In this document: one piece after another, positions 21,676-33,687 of the stretch | Numbering within the stretch: position 1 is the first letter of the stretch | Layout of the letters: every line of letters begins with the position of its first letter | Source: Eutypa lata | Lineage: Eukaryota; Ascomycota; Sordariomycetes; Xylariales; Diatrypaceae | Direction: 5' to 3' | NCBI GenBank assembly: GCA_022661535.1 | Contig: JAKULF010000007.1 | Location: forward strand, 372,001 to 436,000 | Length of the DNA stretch: 64,000 nt | Position numbers and translations under genes: made by a program | Notes under the pieces: generated by a model | The model's database searches: none | Told to the model about the DNA's origin: nothing | Seen by the model: only the letters and a program-made list of their open reading frames with translations

Positions 21676-22574
21676 TGTGAATGAAGATGGAGGCTTGAGG
21701 CTTGAAGCTTGAAGAGATATTGGAAGGGTGAAGGTGGTAGTGTAGAAGGGATAGAAGACTGTTGATGTAGAATGAATGTCTATCTCTGAGTCCTCATGAA
21801 GGAGGAGATCGACGTTCTAATATACATCGCGGCGTCGACTGAACATACGATGCACTTCGGCCATCTCCATCTCCATCGTTCTATAAACAGTTCCTTTAGT
21901 CATACACGCTCCCGACGACAAGGCCATTCAGCTGGATATGATACTACCCTGTTAGCATCGTACTCAGCTGAGATTAATTAGGGACTGTTCGAGCTTACTC
22001 TTTTCTATATTTCGACCATTTCTTACACCGCCCCGCTGAATGGATTGTCTTCCTGGTCATCACCATGGCTTAAATTGGGTTTGTACCTGTTTTTCGTCGA
22101 GCACTGTGTAGTATAGTGTCTTATATCGCCTTATGGCCCCCAGTATAGTAGCGGAAAAGGTGGAGTAAGCAGTATCTGGGCCATCACCACTAGTCTTTTC
22201 AGGGTTCTTTTTTTAGCCACTAGCGTATTATACACTTCAAGGTCTAAGCCTGAGCCTGAGCCCTAACTATGCATTGTAATTAGCTGACTATAGAGACTAA
22301 CTTCGTTATTTTGAGATCCTAGAGGTTTTAGCCGAGTACGTTCATACTCTCTTGAGAGTTGCGTGCTCACGATTCATCGATATCCAACTATATATTGGGA
22401 TTTCAACTCCCATCGTTTCTGCTGGTTGCCATCACATCAGCATCCAACTATCCAACTCACCCTCTACCAACATCCTCCAGATTTTCCCGTATCAAGTTCT
22501 CTCGAACTCGCCTTCTCTTCTTTTTTTATAATTCTTTTCTCTTTTAGACTTATCTAAAACACCTCGAGCTCAAG
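21676..22574. other. divergent promoter region
   Basis: 0.9 kb between two divergent start codons (oxygenase-like and sulfotransferase-like). The right end is CT-rich (22480-22550), a common fungal promoter and leader feature. No ORF supported. Confidence 0.5.
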
Positions 22575-23454
22575 ATGTCGCCTAAACAAGGAAGCCGGAA
22601 AATCGACAGCATTCCCACTCCTAAGAATCCTATGGAGATGCAAGTCTTGATTCTTGGAATGCCTAGAACTGGTACCATCTGTAAGTTACCTTTGTTTCTC
22701 TACAGCTGTATCTACAGTCTCTAACTCATGTTACCTAATAGCAATCCGCGTTGCATTGGAAAAGCTTGGCTACACGTGCTTCCATGGACGTATGATGGAC
22801 GAGTTCCCCGAGCTCTACGAGCCGTGGGAGGAGGCTCTGCGTGCCAAGTACTTCAATGAAGGAAAGGCCTTCGGCTTAGAGGAATACCAGAAGCTTCTCG
22901 GCAACTACAACGCCTCTTGCAACTTCCCCGGAACTATGGTTGCCGAGGATCTGATCAAGACGTACCCCAACGCCAAGGTGATTCTCACCAACCGGGATGT
23001 TGACAGGTGGCACACCTCGTTGAAGACCTCTGTCGACATTGGCCGCAACTGGAGCTCTTTCGACTGGATCGCGCCTTTCGACCCTGTCTACGGCCCCTGG
23101 TGGAGGTACCACAAGTTCGAGCATACCCTGCGGCCCAAGCTAGCCCCTGAGGGCGAGAAGCAGGGGTTCCTCGACCACTACAAGATGGTGCGCAGCCTAG
23201 TCCCCAAGGAGCGGCTGCTAGACTATCACGTCAGCCAGGGGTGGGAGCCGCTCTGCGAGTTCCTCGAGAAGGACATTCCAGAGGAGGAGTTCCCCAACGT
23301 CAACAACACCAACCAGTTCCTTAACGGCAGACGGTGGCGATGGTGGCACGCCGTGTACTGCATGGTGGTCAAGGTCTCACCCATTGCTGCTGCGACCGCA
23401 GTTGCGGTGGGCGGCGCTTGGCGGTACCAGCACATGCTGCCGACTCTATTCTAA
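22575..23454 (+). CDS. P-loop sulfotransferase-like protein (Sulfotransfer_4 type)
   Basis: Two exons, 22575-22680 and 22742-23454, give 272 residues. The 61-nt intron (donor GTAAGT, branch CTAAC, acceptor AATAG) interrupts the P-loop codon run LILGMPRTGT|IS (residues 25-36), which is the 5'-phosphosulfate-type loop. Downstream are GYTCFHGR, a YPNAKVILTNRDVDRWHTS block that matches the 3'-phosphate-binding R-x(n)-W-x-S region, and a C-terminal hydrophobic helix (VSPIAAATAVAVGGAW) that may anchor it in a membrane. Genes of this type are often mis-named NAD-dependent epimerases in fungi; the Pfam group is Sulfotransfer_4. Whether it truly transfers sulfate is unproven. The start is the first ATG after the CT-rich leader. 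Confidence 0.87.
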
Positions 23455-26400
23455 TCAAGTGTTTACTTTGTGATTTTGGAAGATTCTGGTTTCTTGGGGG
23501 AGTTTACATGGATTGGTGTTAGAGAGTTGGTATGTACGATGATAGATTTAGACACTATTCGCACTAGAAAAGAATTGCATTTTTACCATTTGCCGAAAAC
23601 AACCTATGAACGCTTTCTTTCACCTGTGAAGTAGTATTTATTCATATTAGGTTAAAGTAAAGTTCTTGTGCATATCATAATCATAATCATAATAGGATGA
23701 AGTTCTTAATGCTGACATCAGCCTAATCTTACTACTTGGCGATCGACCAGATCTAAACAGGGATGTAATGTCGATCGTATAGCTAGGCTGTGGAGAAATT
23801 GTACCTATGAGGGAGTTGCGTCTGCAGATCTCTAGGCTGAATTTGCTAATTTTAGGGTCATGAAAATACACTACCCGGATCGGCAATGAGCTGAATGCAA
23901 AGATTGCCAGTAAATCATTACAATAGTTATGTGTTGTTTCGTTTTTCAGGTATCTATGCATTGGTTTTACTTCCTAAGCTGCAACCACCTCTGCACCTCT
24001 ATACGATTGATGCTCACAAATGCCGAATCCAAGTATCCACACCTTGCCCAACGTCGCAATTGGTGGCGCCACCGACGTTGAGATCCCCGCACCAGACCGT
24101 TTATTGAATATGTACTGACGGGGGTGATCATTCATTAGGGCTGACAAGGCTGAGAACAGCAATTACCCACAAACCAAGCGAATATTATTCAGGAGAGGCT
24201 TAACGACTGGTCGTGACAAACTAGGACGTTCCAATTCTCTAGAGCGTTGAGAGCGCTCCATAGAGATTAGTTCAAAGCTTCTACGGAAAGGTAAGCAGCC
24301 GAAACATAACAAGACAGTCGTTAAGATCTGAAACATGCATTTGCGATGTGTCATAGAATTGATTATCTTACTAGTCTACTTACGAAGTTGGTAGGTAAGA
24401 ACTAATTTTCTAAATGACCCAAGCCATCGGTTCCCGCGATGGTCTCACATAGCATTGCATGTATGTATAATAAGCTCGATGAGGTTGTCTCGGTTCGAGT
24501 GCGACAGGCAGGTACATAATAAAGTAATAAGGTAATCAGGTAATCAGGTAATCTTGCTGTGGCGTTTGTCTTGCAGTCTTGGTAATTCTGTACAGTCAGA
24601 GGCTTATGTGAGGACTCCAAATGCGGAGATTTCTTTCGTCTCACCTACATAAGAGAGAGAATCTTGGTCGATCTTGGCATTATAGTGTTTATAGTGTTTA
24701 TTTTACGTAACAACTAGTAACAACCCACCACTCACATTCAAGCAAATTAGCGCATCCCCCCATATCTTACTCAGCCTGACAACGAAGATCTGTTTACTTC
24801 TGGGATTAGTTGTGCTCGCTACCACGTGCATCCAGAATTAGCAGATTACCTAGATGCAAAACGGTAGGGCAACATTTATGAAAACAGGTAGGCATATACT
24901 CTAGGACGCTGGAGGCTAACTATGTAGTGGCCTTGCGCTAATCATGGATTATTAACAAGGAATCTGGCAAGACTAGGCCATAGTTAGCAGGTTCGTCGGG
25001 TGCTGTCAGGGGCCGTCACATTGCATCCAAGCCGAATATTCGTTTACGGCATTTCAGCTCGGGGCCGAACTTCTAGAATTCCTGGAATTCCCCAAGGTTG
25101 GGACCCTGCAGCAGCAGACAAGTCCCATCCAGCGCACCCTTTCCCCCCCAGGCGCCAGGCGCCAGGCGCCTCTAGCGGGTAAGGCGAAATGAGGCTGGGT
25201 GAGACATGCATCCGCATTTCGCGATGATCTGCAGGACTAAACCGAATCAGCCATCCACGAGGTTAAAAATACACCAAAGTGAAAAACGGCTAAGTAGGTT
25301 AATTGGCCAAGCGGTAGTTAGACTAGGTAGTAGGTAAGCAGTTTACAATTTTGTGTGCATTTCAGAATCCATCCAAGTGAATTTAAGCACGGTTGAAGCT
25401 GTATCGCATTCCAAAACTGCTCTTATTTCAACTCACATCAGCCGTTGTAGTGGCGTCAACAAGACATGTTTTTTGGTTCCTGGTTCAAAACCTGTCATTA
25501 TCCCTAAATCCTAGACACTCACATGCCTCGTTAACTTCTTCTCAAGTGCAGCTGGCAGTTGGCAATATTTTGGAAGCAAATAGTTAAGTGCAATCACTGC
25601 ACAAGTTTGCTTGCTTTGCATCCGGTGCTACCGGGCCACACACACTCTTTGACTCCTACATACTCCAAGGTCCTTCTTGAGCGTTAGGCTGCACCATTCC
25701 CCTGTCTTCTCACGTAAGCACTAGGATGGAGTCAACTGCCGTCTTGCCTTACCAAGTTAGCCAGGATCCATCTTTGGTATTTCTCCTGGTCTATCCGGGG
25801 TAGCGTGAGGTTCAACTAAGCTTTTTTCGCAGGGGCATGGAACCAATCAGGTGGTTATATTACAACTTAACCCGTTTTAAACGAACAAGCCACTGAGGTA
25901 CTTCGGTACTGCATGATTACCGTAAGGATTACTTAAGGGGCTGAGGATTCGGACTACGTTCCATGCCCCAGCATAGGTCGCCCACTTTCCGATATGAGAA
26001 AAATCATTGACATAATTAGTAGGATCGGCTTAAACCGAGATGTGTATGGTTTTCATTGGATCTTGGTTCATCTACGCCTTGTTCTTACTTTAGAGCCGGC
26101 TTGATATGACGTCCATGATTCACGCTTGAACAGTAAGACATTAACCAATTCAGCTTGTTAGTCTGAAACAGCCGATCTAAAATTGTTTCGACGGAAGAAT
26201 ACTACCATGCGTGGCCTCACGCTCGCTTTTTGTTTCTTGATCTTGAGTCTCCCAACCTCCACCCGCCGTAGGTCTCTCTTCTCCACACACGGATCAATGA
26301 GTGCCGCGTGTTTCCTCATAATGGAGTCGCTCGCTTGTGCGGGCGGCACAGCATCGGCCTCTGATGCAAATATTGCCGCCAGTGGGCCAGCCAGCCATAG

Positions 26401-28796
26401 CACCCGCCACTCCCGACAAAGGCGCCGTAGCCACGCTTACGCAGCTTTGATGTCCATCGAAGTACGCAAGAGACTTTGAACAGGGCCGCGTTAACCGTGA
26501 GGTCTCTGGACATGAAGTACCCATCCGTTGCTCGCGACGCGGTTGATCTCGAGTGCGATGTTGAGGAGCGGTGTCTTCCGCTGCGACGACTCGTTCAAGC
26601 TCTCGTGGACCACTTGACGGATAAAATTGGCCCGAAGATCAATAGTCCTGTAGATCCGGTTTCCGTACCCGTAGTCTCGGTGCCGCTTATTAATCTGGGG
26701 CTGCTGCCCTGATTGAAAAACGGGCACCTTGTCAACGGTCCCGACATTTCAGAACTGCTTGTACGCTAAGCCGACAGACCCTGTTCTGAATAGTTAATAA
26801 CTGTTCACTACACTAAAAAAGGATCATTTAAGCGACCTACCCCCATGGAGCGGACTGTGCGCCCATACAATACCCGAGATCGTGTTTGAGATGAGATGGG
26901 TTAATAGTGTTGAGGCGGTATGGAGAGTAGCGGCGGTGGACTTGGTCATTTCACGATCAGGGTATAGGACCCACAGACGCTCCAGTCACTTCTCAACTTT
27001 GCTGTTGTCCTTGCCGCTCTCCACGATCCCCATCATTCGCAGCACGTCCCCGGTATATGACCCCCCGGGGACCGCTGGGGTGGGATCTCGGCCCCGCATG
27101 TTGCAGTAGACGAGAGCGATAGTTACAGATCTTGCAGTCAGTGTTCCAATCACGCTGTGTTCGTGATTGCTTCCTTGTTAAGATCGAAAGGCTCAAGTTG
27201 GCGGTGATCTATCTTCGACCTCTCAATCTCTGGCAACATGTCCGGCCAAACCCTCCTATAATAATGATCGGGAGAGCCAGGCAATCACGGCTAGGGCATA
27301 TCAGCCTTAGAGATCTCGGGGGTGATCGCTTCTCCCCAGCCCATACCTGGTAGATGCCCTCATATGAGAAGGCGGAAAACCATACGGTCGTGGGTTCCCA
27401 ATAGATAGTCGATCATCTAACCGTAGTATTGGATTTAACCACCGTCTCTATCATCGTGGTCTTGTCAGCTAAGTTGGTCGAAGAGGATTCGTTCAGCATC
27501 ATATTGAGACTTACATTGATGTGATGGGGGGTCCAACACATGCTGTGTTCAAGAATCCTTTGTCGAAGACCATCAAACTCGGCTTGACCTATGCATTCTC
27601 ATCCCAGGTTCCAGACGGCCCCTTGATGCGATTGCAGTCGGTGGTTGCCACTGAAGTTGCTAGTGAAGCGGTTATAGTCTGTTTGGGCTCGACTATCAAA
27701 CACCCTGAACTATTCTGAATCTCAGACAGCTATGATCAAAGACGACTGGAAAAGTGAACAAGCGACTTCAGTGAATATAAAATTTAGACAACAGTTTCCG
27801 GTACGCCACTTGTCCATTCTGAACTGGAACGGCGTTTTCGGGTTCAGGTCGAACGCCGTTATGGGTAAATAGCGTGAATGTGAACATTAGCTTAGGTTGG
27901 TAAGACTATGGTAATATTCGTTCTCGCCTGCTCGCGTAGTTAGTTAGTTAGTTAGCTGAAATGAAGGCTAGACTTTCAGCCTGCAGATCTTTCATATGCG
28001 GTAATTTCGAAGACGATCCCCGAAAGAGAAGCTTTCTTGGTCGGGTAACGGCAAGGCCTGTTCTCACCTGTTTCCCTCCTTCCCCATTGATACTCGCACG
28101 AAATGGTCAGGGAGCTTCCGCGCCGCTGGGAAGTCTTCGTCTCCGCAATAGCTCCAAGACTAGCGTAGATGGGACCCTCCGTAGTATGCAACGTATCCAC
28201 GCCCCCGTCATGTGCAATTGGCACGGAGTACATCTGGCCATTGGGCCGCCTGGGTAAGAATAAACAATTCGCTAGTTTGGGCGAGTAAATACAGGGTCTG
28301 ACGAAGACACTTGGACGAATGCATGAATATGGAGAAGATTTGTAATTGTAAAGGCACCTCACGAAGTAAGCCTAGCTGGCTGGCTGGATGGCTATAGTTA
28401 TCCAGTTTACTAGGACTATGGCCAAAAATAGCATACGAGTAAGGCTTAAAAGGTGAGCTGTGATGATCAGCTTACTCTTACTGCCACATGGCTCAGCTGA
28501 AGCTCAACACCTTTTGAATAAACTTAGCCTGTATGCACACAGGGCAATCGAGTTGTTGAATCCAAATGTTCCACTCGTATTCTTCGTGTTAGATTTCCTT
28601 ACTTACATAGTGCTATGTTTGTGTTTCTTTATCAACCTTCATTTCCTTTCTCTCGAGTCTAGACACGATTAATTTCATCTATCATTCCTAGGAGACCAAG
28701 TAAGAACAGTACGAACATACATACAGACTGGAAGTATAGTCTCGTGGTTCTTCTTCTCCATCACGGTGCTTCGTCTGCACCTTAGCGATTTCGAAA
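23455..28796. other. large gene-poor region with decayed sequence
   Basis: 5.3 kb without an intact gene. Dozens of short frames occur on both strands, none with recognisable domains. Between about 26160 and 27720 the reverse strand shows consecutive open blocks with protein-like composition (listed separately). Small repeats: AGGCGCC three times at 25148-25170 and a GTTA tract near 27940-27955. Confidence 0.5.
26160..27720 (-). pseudogene. possible decayed protein-coding gene, family unknown
   Basis: On the reverse strand several open stretches follow each other in shifting frames with an amino-acid mix like real protein. Examples are YCNMRGRDPTPAVPGG (about 27050-27100), a block with STIYWEPTTVWFSAFSY (about 27355-27410), one ending MCWTPHHINVSLNMMLNE (about 27490-27545), and NRIYRTIDLRANFIRQ (about 26620-26670). 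Frameshifts and stops separate them, and splice signals do not join them cleanly. I do not recognise the family. Treat as a hypothesis; it may also be chance open frames in unselected DNA. Confidence 0.25.
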
Positions 28797-31700
28797 ATGG
28801 GTGTCTGGGCCGACGTCCCCGAAGATGGGCTACCAGAGGTCCCCCAAAAGAAGAAGTCGCTATTCCAGCGACTCAATCCCCTACCCAAGAGAGAAGCCGC
28901 CCCTGTACCGGCGCAGCGGCAGCCAAGCCCGGAGTTCACAGCCAACTGGTTCAGCCGACTGAGCTTCGGATGGATGACCCCCATCATGGTGCTCGGGCAC
29001 CGGAGGAAGCTCGAGAAAAACGACATCTGGCTCGTGAACCCGGAGCGAAACGTCAAGTCATTACGAGACAAGTTCCGCACGGCATTCAAGAACCACCTTC
29101 GGAAGCGGTCGAAGCACCCGCTCGCCGCGGCCCTACACGAGACCTTCAAGGTGGAGTTCTGGATCGGCGGCGCCTGTCTCATGACGGCCAACCTCGCCCA
29201 GGTCTTCATCCCCTTCACATTACGATTCCTCCTCAACTTCGTCGCCGCGGCGTACGAGGCCGCTACGGCCGAAGATGCTCCGAACCACCCTGGACCTGCA
29301 GTAGGTCGGGGCTTGGGTCTCGTCTTCGCTATTTTGATAATGCAGGTCCTCCAGAGTGTGTGCACCAACCAGTTCATCTACCGCGGCTTCATGGTGGGCT
29401 CGCAGGCCCGCGCCGTTCTGGTCGCCGAGCTATTCGATAAATCTCTGAGCATTTCCGACCGGGCTCGTGCGAGCAGCGATGGATCCATCATGACCCTGAT
29501 GTCGTCAGATACGGCGCGAATCGACCAGGCCGCCGGGCTGTTCCATCTCATGTGGGCTTCTCCCATCACGATTCTCCTCACGTTCGCCCTTCTCATAATC
29601 AACCTGTCGTACTCGGCGGTACCCGGTTTCGGTCTTCTGTTCTTCGGCATCGCCGGACTTACCTTCGCCCTCAAGTCCCTCATCTCCAAGCGAAAACAGA
29701 TCAACGTCACCACGGATGCGCGAGTCACCCTCACGCAGGAAATGCTTCGATCTGTGCGCTTCATCAAGAACAACGCGTGGGAAGACCATTTCCTAGGTAA
29801 GCTGAAGGAGCTTCGTGACAAGGAGTCAAGCATGCTCGTGAGGCTTCAGCTAATGAGGAACGTCATCAACTCTGTCTCCATCTCCCTGCCTATCTTCGGA
29901 GCCATGCTTTCTTTCATCACATACTCGACCACGGGCAACGGCCTCGTCGTAGCCCCCATCTTCTCGTCTCTGGCGCTTTTCAACGCCCTCCGAGTCCCTT
30001 TCAACCTTCTGCCTGTCGTGATTGGTCAAGTCGCCGACGCTTGGTCTGCCCTTACGCGGTTGGAGAAATTCTTCCTCGCCGAGGATCACAGAGAGGATAG
30101 CACGTGGGACGTCGATTCAGACAACGCCATCAAGATCGACAACGCGGATTTCACCTGGGAATCGTCTACCAAGTCTGGAGCTGCTAAAGCCGCTGAGAAG
30201 AAAGGTGCGAAAAAGAACGATATCGTACCCGCCACCGCCGAGATGGAAGCCTTACCCTTTGCGCTCCGAGGTGTCAACCTCTCGGTGAGAAAAGGTGAGC
30301 TTCTGGCCATCATCGGATCCGTCGGATCCGGTAAGACATCGCTACTTTCGGCGCTCGCGGGAGAGATGCGCAAAACCACCGGAGACGTGACCCTAGGCGC
30401 TTCGTCGAGAGCGTTCTGTCCGCAGGATGCTTGGATCCAGAACGCGACGGTGAAGGACAACATCACTTTCGGCCGACCCTACAACCACGTTCTTTACAAC
30501 AAGGTTCTGGACTCTTGTAGTCTGCGACCTGATATTGCAATGCTTGCTGCGGGTGATGCTACGGAGATCGGTGAACGCGGTATCAACCTGAGTGGCGGTC
30601 AGCGCCAGCGCATCAACCTAGCCAGAGCTATGTATTCGGACAGCGACATCGTGCTCATGGACGACCCGCTATCAGCAGTTGATGCCCACGTCGGGAAACA
30701 CATCTTCGAGCAGGGCATTTGCGGAAGCCTCAAGAGCAAAACCAGAGTGCTCTCGACACACGCACTGCACATCCTCGGCCAATGCGATAGGGTCATGTGG
30801 CTTGAGAATGGCCAGATCCGGGCGCTGGGCCCATTCCGCCACCTTGAGGCCACCAACCCCGAGTTCAAAGCCATGATCGACCAGGGTCTCCAGAACAAGA
30901 ACAGACAGGAAGATGAGAAGAAGTCGCCTGAGGAAGAAGAGTTCGTCAAGAACTACAAGCGGGCGAGCTTGGAATTGACCAAGCAAATGAACAATGACGG
31001 CTCCCTCGTCAAGGACGAAGAGTCCATCCAGGGCGGTCGTATGATTGACGTGTACAAGGCCTTCATTCGGGCGTCGGGCCATCTCGCCTACGGCTTCGTG
31101 CCTATCATACTCCTCCTCGTCGCGCAAGGAGCGAACACCTTGACGAGTCAGTGGCTCTCGTTCTGGACAGCCAACAAATTCCACCTTTCCAGGGAGGATT
31201 ATATCGGCATATATGTGGGTATCGCCGTCGCTCAAGCCCTGCTATTCTTCGTATTCGGCGCTATGATGTCGATTCTTGGCGGTAGAGCTAGTCGAGACAT
31301 GGTTTTCCGCGCCACCAGCAAAGTCATGGCAGCCCCTCTGGCCTTCCACGACACGCAGCCTCTGGGCCGCATCATCAACCGCCTATCGAGAGACGCGGAG
31401 GTCATGGATAACCAGCTGTCTGAAGCGATTCGCATGTTCATCTACACGCTGGCAATTGTCCTGAGTATTGTCGTGCTGCTGAGTTACTATTTCCCCTGGT
31501 TCCTCGTGGCCCTGGGTCCCTTGACGATCCTTGTCCTCTACGCCACTGCCTACTACAGATCCTCGGCCAGTCAGATGAAGCGACACGAAGCCTCGCTGCG
31601 TAGCGTCATGTTTGCTAAATTCGGAGAGTCCGTCACTGGTGTTTCTACCATCCGGGCTTACGGAGCGCAGGCTCGAGCCGTCCAGCGGGTGCATGATGCG

Positions 31701-32774
31701 ATCGACGACATGGACTCGGCCCACTTTCTCACTCTCAGCAACCAGCGGTGGGTTACGTCGCGATTGGATCTCGTTGCGGCCTCGGTTGTGGCTATTGTTG
31801 GTCTCCTGGTCGTCTTGCTGCGAACTAGTGTTGAACCTAGCGTATCTGGTCTCGTCCTGTCATACGTTCTCTCCATTACTCAAATGATGCAATTGGTGGT
31901 TCGATCGTTATCCGAGGTCGAGAACGCCATGGTGTCAACCGAGCGACTGCACGAGTACGAGATCGATTTGCCCCAGGAGCAAATTCAAACCGGAAGCGTC
32001 CCCGAGTCTTGGCCATCAAGGGGCGAGATTCAGATGAAAGACATTGTCATGCGGTACCGTCCGGAGCTCCCACCGGTGCTTCGCGGCCTCAACATGTCCA
32101 TACGGGCCGGAGAGAAGATCGGCATCGTCGGGCGAACCGGAGCAGGAAAGTCGTCGATATCCGCGGCGCTCTTCCGGCTTACGGAACTATCGGCCGGGAG
32201 CATCACCATCGACGGTCTGGACATCTCGCAGATCCCGCTCAAGGAGCTGCGGTCCCGCATCTCCGTCATACCGCAGGACCCCAACCTATTCCAGGGGACC
32301 ATCCGGTCGAACTTGGACCCCTTCGAACAGCACACCGATCTGGAGCTGTGGAATGCGCTCCGCCGCTCGGGCGTCCAGGGCCACTCCGACAGTGGAGCCG
32401 TCATCAACTATCTGCACCTCGACTCGCCCGTCGAGGAGGAAGGGCGCAACATCTCGAAGGGCCAGCGCCAGCTGATCGCCCTTGCGCGCGCGCTGGTGCG
32501 GGACTGCCGCATCGTGGTCTGCGACGAGGCGACCTCGTCGGTCGATCTGGAGACGGATAACAACATCCAGAAGACGATCATGGAGGCGTTCACGGGGAAG
32601 ACCGTGCTCACGATCGCGCACAGGCTGGAGACCATCGCCAAGTACGATAAGGTGTGCGTGTTGGAGCAGGGGCGCGTCATCGAATTCGACTCGCCTCTGG
32701 GGCTGTGGGAAAGCCGCGGCGCGTTCCGTGCGCTGTGCGACCGGAGCCGGATTGGGAGAAGTGACTTTTTTTAA
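28797..32774 (+). CDS. ABC transporter, ABCC/YOR1-type full transporter
   Basis: Intronless, 1325 residues: TMD1-NBD1-TMD2-NBD2, without the extra N-terminal TMD0, the layout of the YOR1 multidrug/oligomycin exporters of the plasma membrane. NBD1: Walker A GSVGSGKTS (507-515), signature NLSGGQRQ, Walker B VLMDDP with Asp623 in place of the catalytic Glu, as is usual for ABCC NBD1. NBD2: Walker A GRTGAGKSS (1112-1120), signature NISKGQRQ (about 1218-1225, Lys in place of the usual Gly/Val), Walker B VVCDEATSSVD with catalytic Glu1244, and the H-loop TIAHRLET. ATP binding with hydrolysis mainly at one site is expected. The N-terminal NWFSRLSFGWMTPIM is typical. The ATG at 28797 is the first in frame. 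The gene stands alone on its strand; substrate unknown. Confidence 0.93.
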   Translation: MGVWADVPEDGLPEVPQKKKSLFQRLNPLPKREAAPVPAQRQPSPEFTANWFSRLSFGWMTPIMVLGHRRKLEKNDIWLVNPERNVKSLRDKFRTAFKNHLRKRSKHPLAAALHETFKVEFWIGGACLMTANLAQVFIPFTLRFLLNFVAAAYEAATAEDAPNHPGPAVGRGLGLVFAILIMQVLQSVCTNQFIYRGFMVGSQARAVLVAELFDKSLSISDRARASSDGSIMTLMSSDTARIDQAAGLFHLMWASPITILLTFALLIINLSYSAVPGFGLLFFGIAGLTFALKSLISKRKQINVTTDARVTLTQEMLRSVRFIKNNAWEDHFLGKLKELRDKESSMLVRLQLMRNVINSVSISLPIFGAMLSFITYSTTGNGLVVAPIFSSLALFNALRVPFNLLPVVIGQVADAWSALTRLEKFFLAEDHREDSTWDVDSDNAIKIDNADFTWESSTKSGAAKAAEKKGAKKNDIVPATAEMEALPFALRGVNLSVRKGELLAIIGSVGSGKTSLLSALAGEMRKTTGDVTLGASSRAFCPQDAWIQNATVKDNITFGRPYNHVLYNKVLDSCSLRPDIAMLAAGDATEIGERGINLSGGQRQRINLARAMYSDSDIVLMDDPLSAVDAHVGKHIFEQGICGSLKSKTRVLSTHALHILGQCDRVMWLENGQIRALGPFRHLEATNPEFKAMIDQGLQNKNRQEDEKKSPEEEEFVKNYKRASLELTKQMNNDGSLVKDEESIQGGRMIDVYKAFIRASGHLAYGFVPIILLLVAQGANTLTSQWLSFWTANKFHLSREDYIGIYVGIAVAQALLFFVFGAMMSILGGRASRDMVFRATSKVMAAPLAFHDTQPLGRIINRLSRDAEVMDNQLSEAIRMFIYTLAIVLSIVVLLSYYFPWFLVALGPLTILVLYATAYYRSSASQMKRHEASLRSVMFAKFGESVTGVSTIRAYGAQARAVQRVHDAIDDMDSAHFLTLSNQRWVTSRLDLVAASVVAIVGLLVVLLRTSVEPSVSGLVLSYVLSITQMMQLVVRSLSEVENAMVSTERLHEYEIDLPQEQIQTGSVPESWPSRGEIQMKDIVMRYRPELPPVLRGLNMSIRAGEKIGIVGRTGAGKSSISAALFRLTELSAGSITIDGLDISQIPLKELRSRISVIPQDPNLFQGTIRSNLDPFEQHTDLELWNALRRSGVQGHSDSGAVINYLHLDSPVEEEGRNISKGQRQLIALARALVRDCRIVVCDEATSSVDLETDNNIQKTIMEAFTGKTVLTIAHRLETIAKYDKVCVLEQGRVIEFDSPLGLWESRGAFRALCDRSRIGRSDFF

Positions 32775-33687
32775 GGGGTAGCTAACTTGGCTTAGCTTAG
32801 CTATGGATGATGGATGATGATGGATGGATGTACCAGCGAAATCGGAGTATATTGATTGCATTTGTATATATGGGTTGGGGACATCTTAGGTTTCCGGTGT
32901 TTGGGAGTTATCATGGATAGCTTCGATGTACCCTGTATATTATTAGAGGCTGAGGGATTGATACCGTCTGTTTTATAGAATGATTATTCTTATGTTACCA
33001 TTCAAGTCCAATGCTCCTGTCCAACCTGTGAAGCTTTACATAATCATTTTCGGTTTATCTGACAGACAGAAAGGGATTAGCTATCCCCAAATAGGCCGTG
33101 AGAAGAACGTGGTGCTTAGGGCTGTCTGTCGTGGGCCAAGGTTATCGGAAAATAAATTTCTTGAGCTTAGTTAATATAGAGATGAAAACTTACATGGTTT
33201 AACTGATTTGATGACATGTTCTAGGCCACTGGATCGTTATCGCCATATACTTGTGTTTCTGGAAATATGGTAGCGGAGAGGGGCATACGATCCTGATTTC
33301 ATCCGCCTCCACCTTCATTCCGTAAACCGAGGCGCCGGGTTGACCTCGAAAACATAGCGGGTATGTACAAGCAGGGGACTGTTTTATATACAGATATTAG
33401 CTTTCACGGAAGAGAGCAGGGGATAGATACGTTTAGCCCACTGGAAACAGATGCATCTGTAGGCCCCCCACGCCTAGACCTTATACAGCACTTGTGAATT
33501 TCTTTTGATTCCCCTCCGCTTCGAGACGCACAGGTGCATGACATTTTCCCTCCCACGCGACGTACGGTCTCACTCGCTCTAATACCCACCTGGCTCCCGT
33601 CTTTTTTGACATCCATACTTTTTTAACTTTCCTCACCGGATCTGAGACTACGAAAGCCAGTTTAGACGGTACTCCAAGCTAGACATC
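32775..33687. other. intergenic, no gene seen
   Basis: 0.9 kb: ABC transporter 3' UTR with a (GATG)n-like tract at 32802-32830, then the 5' region of the homeodomain gene. Nothing else supported. Confidence 0.55.
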
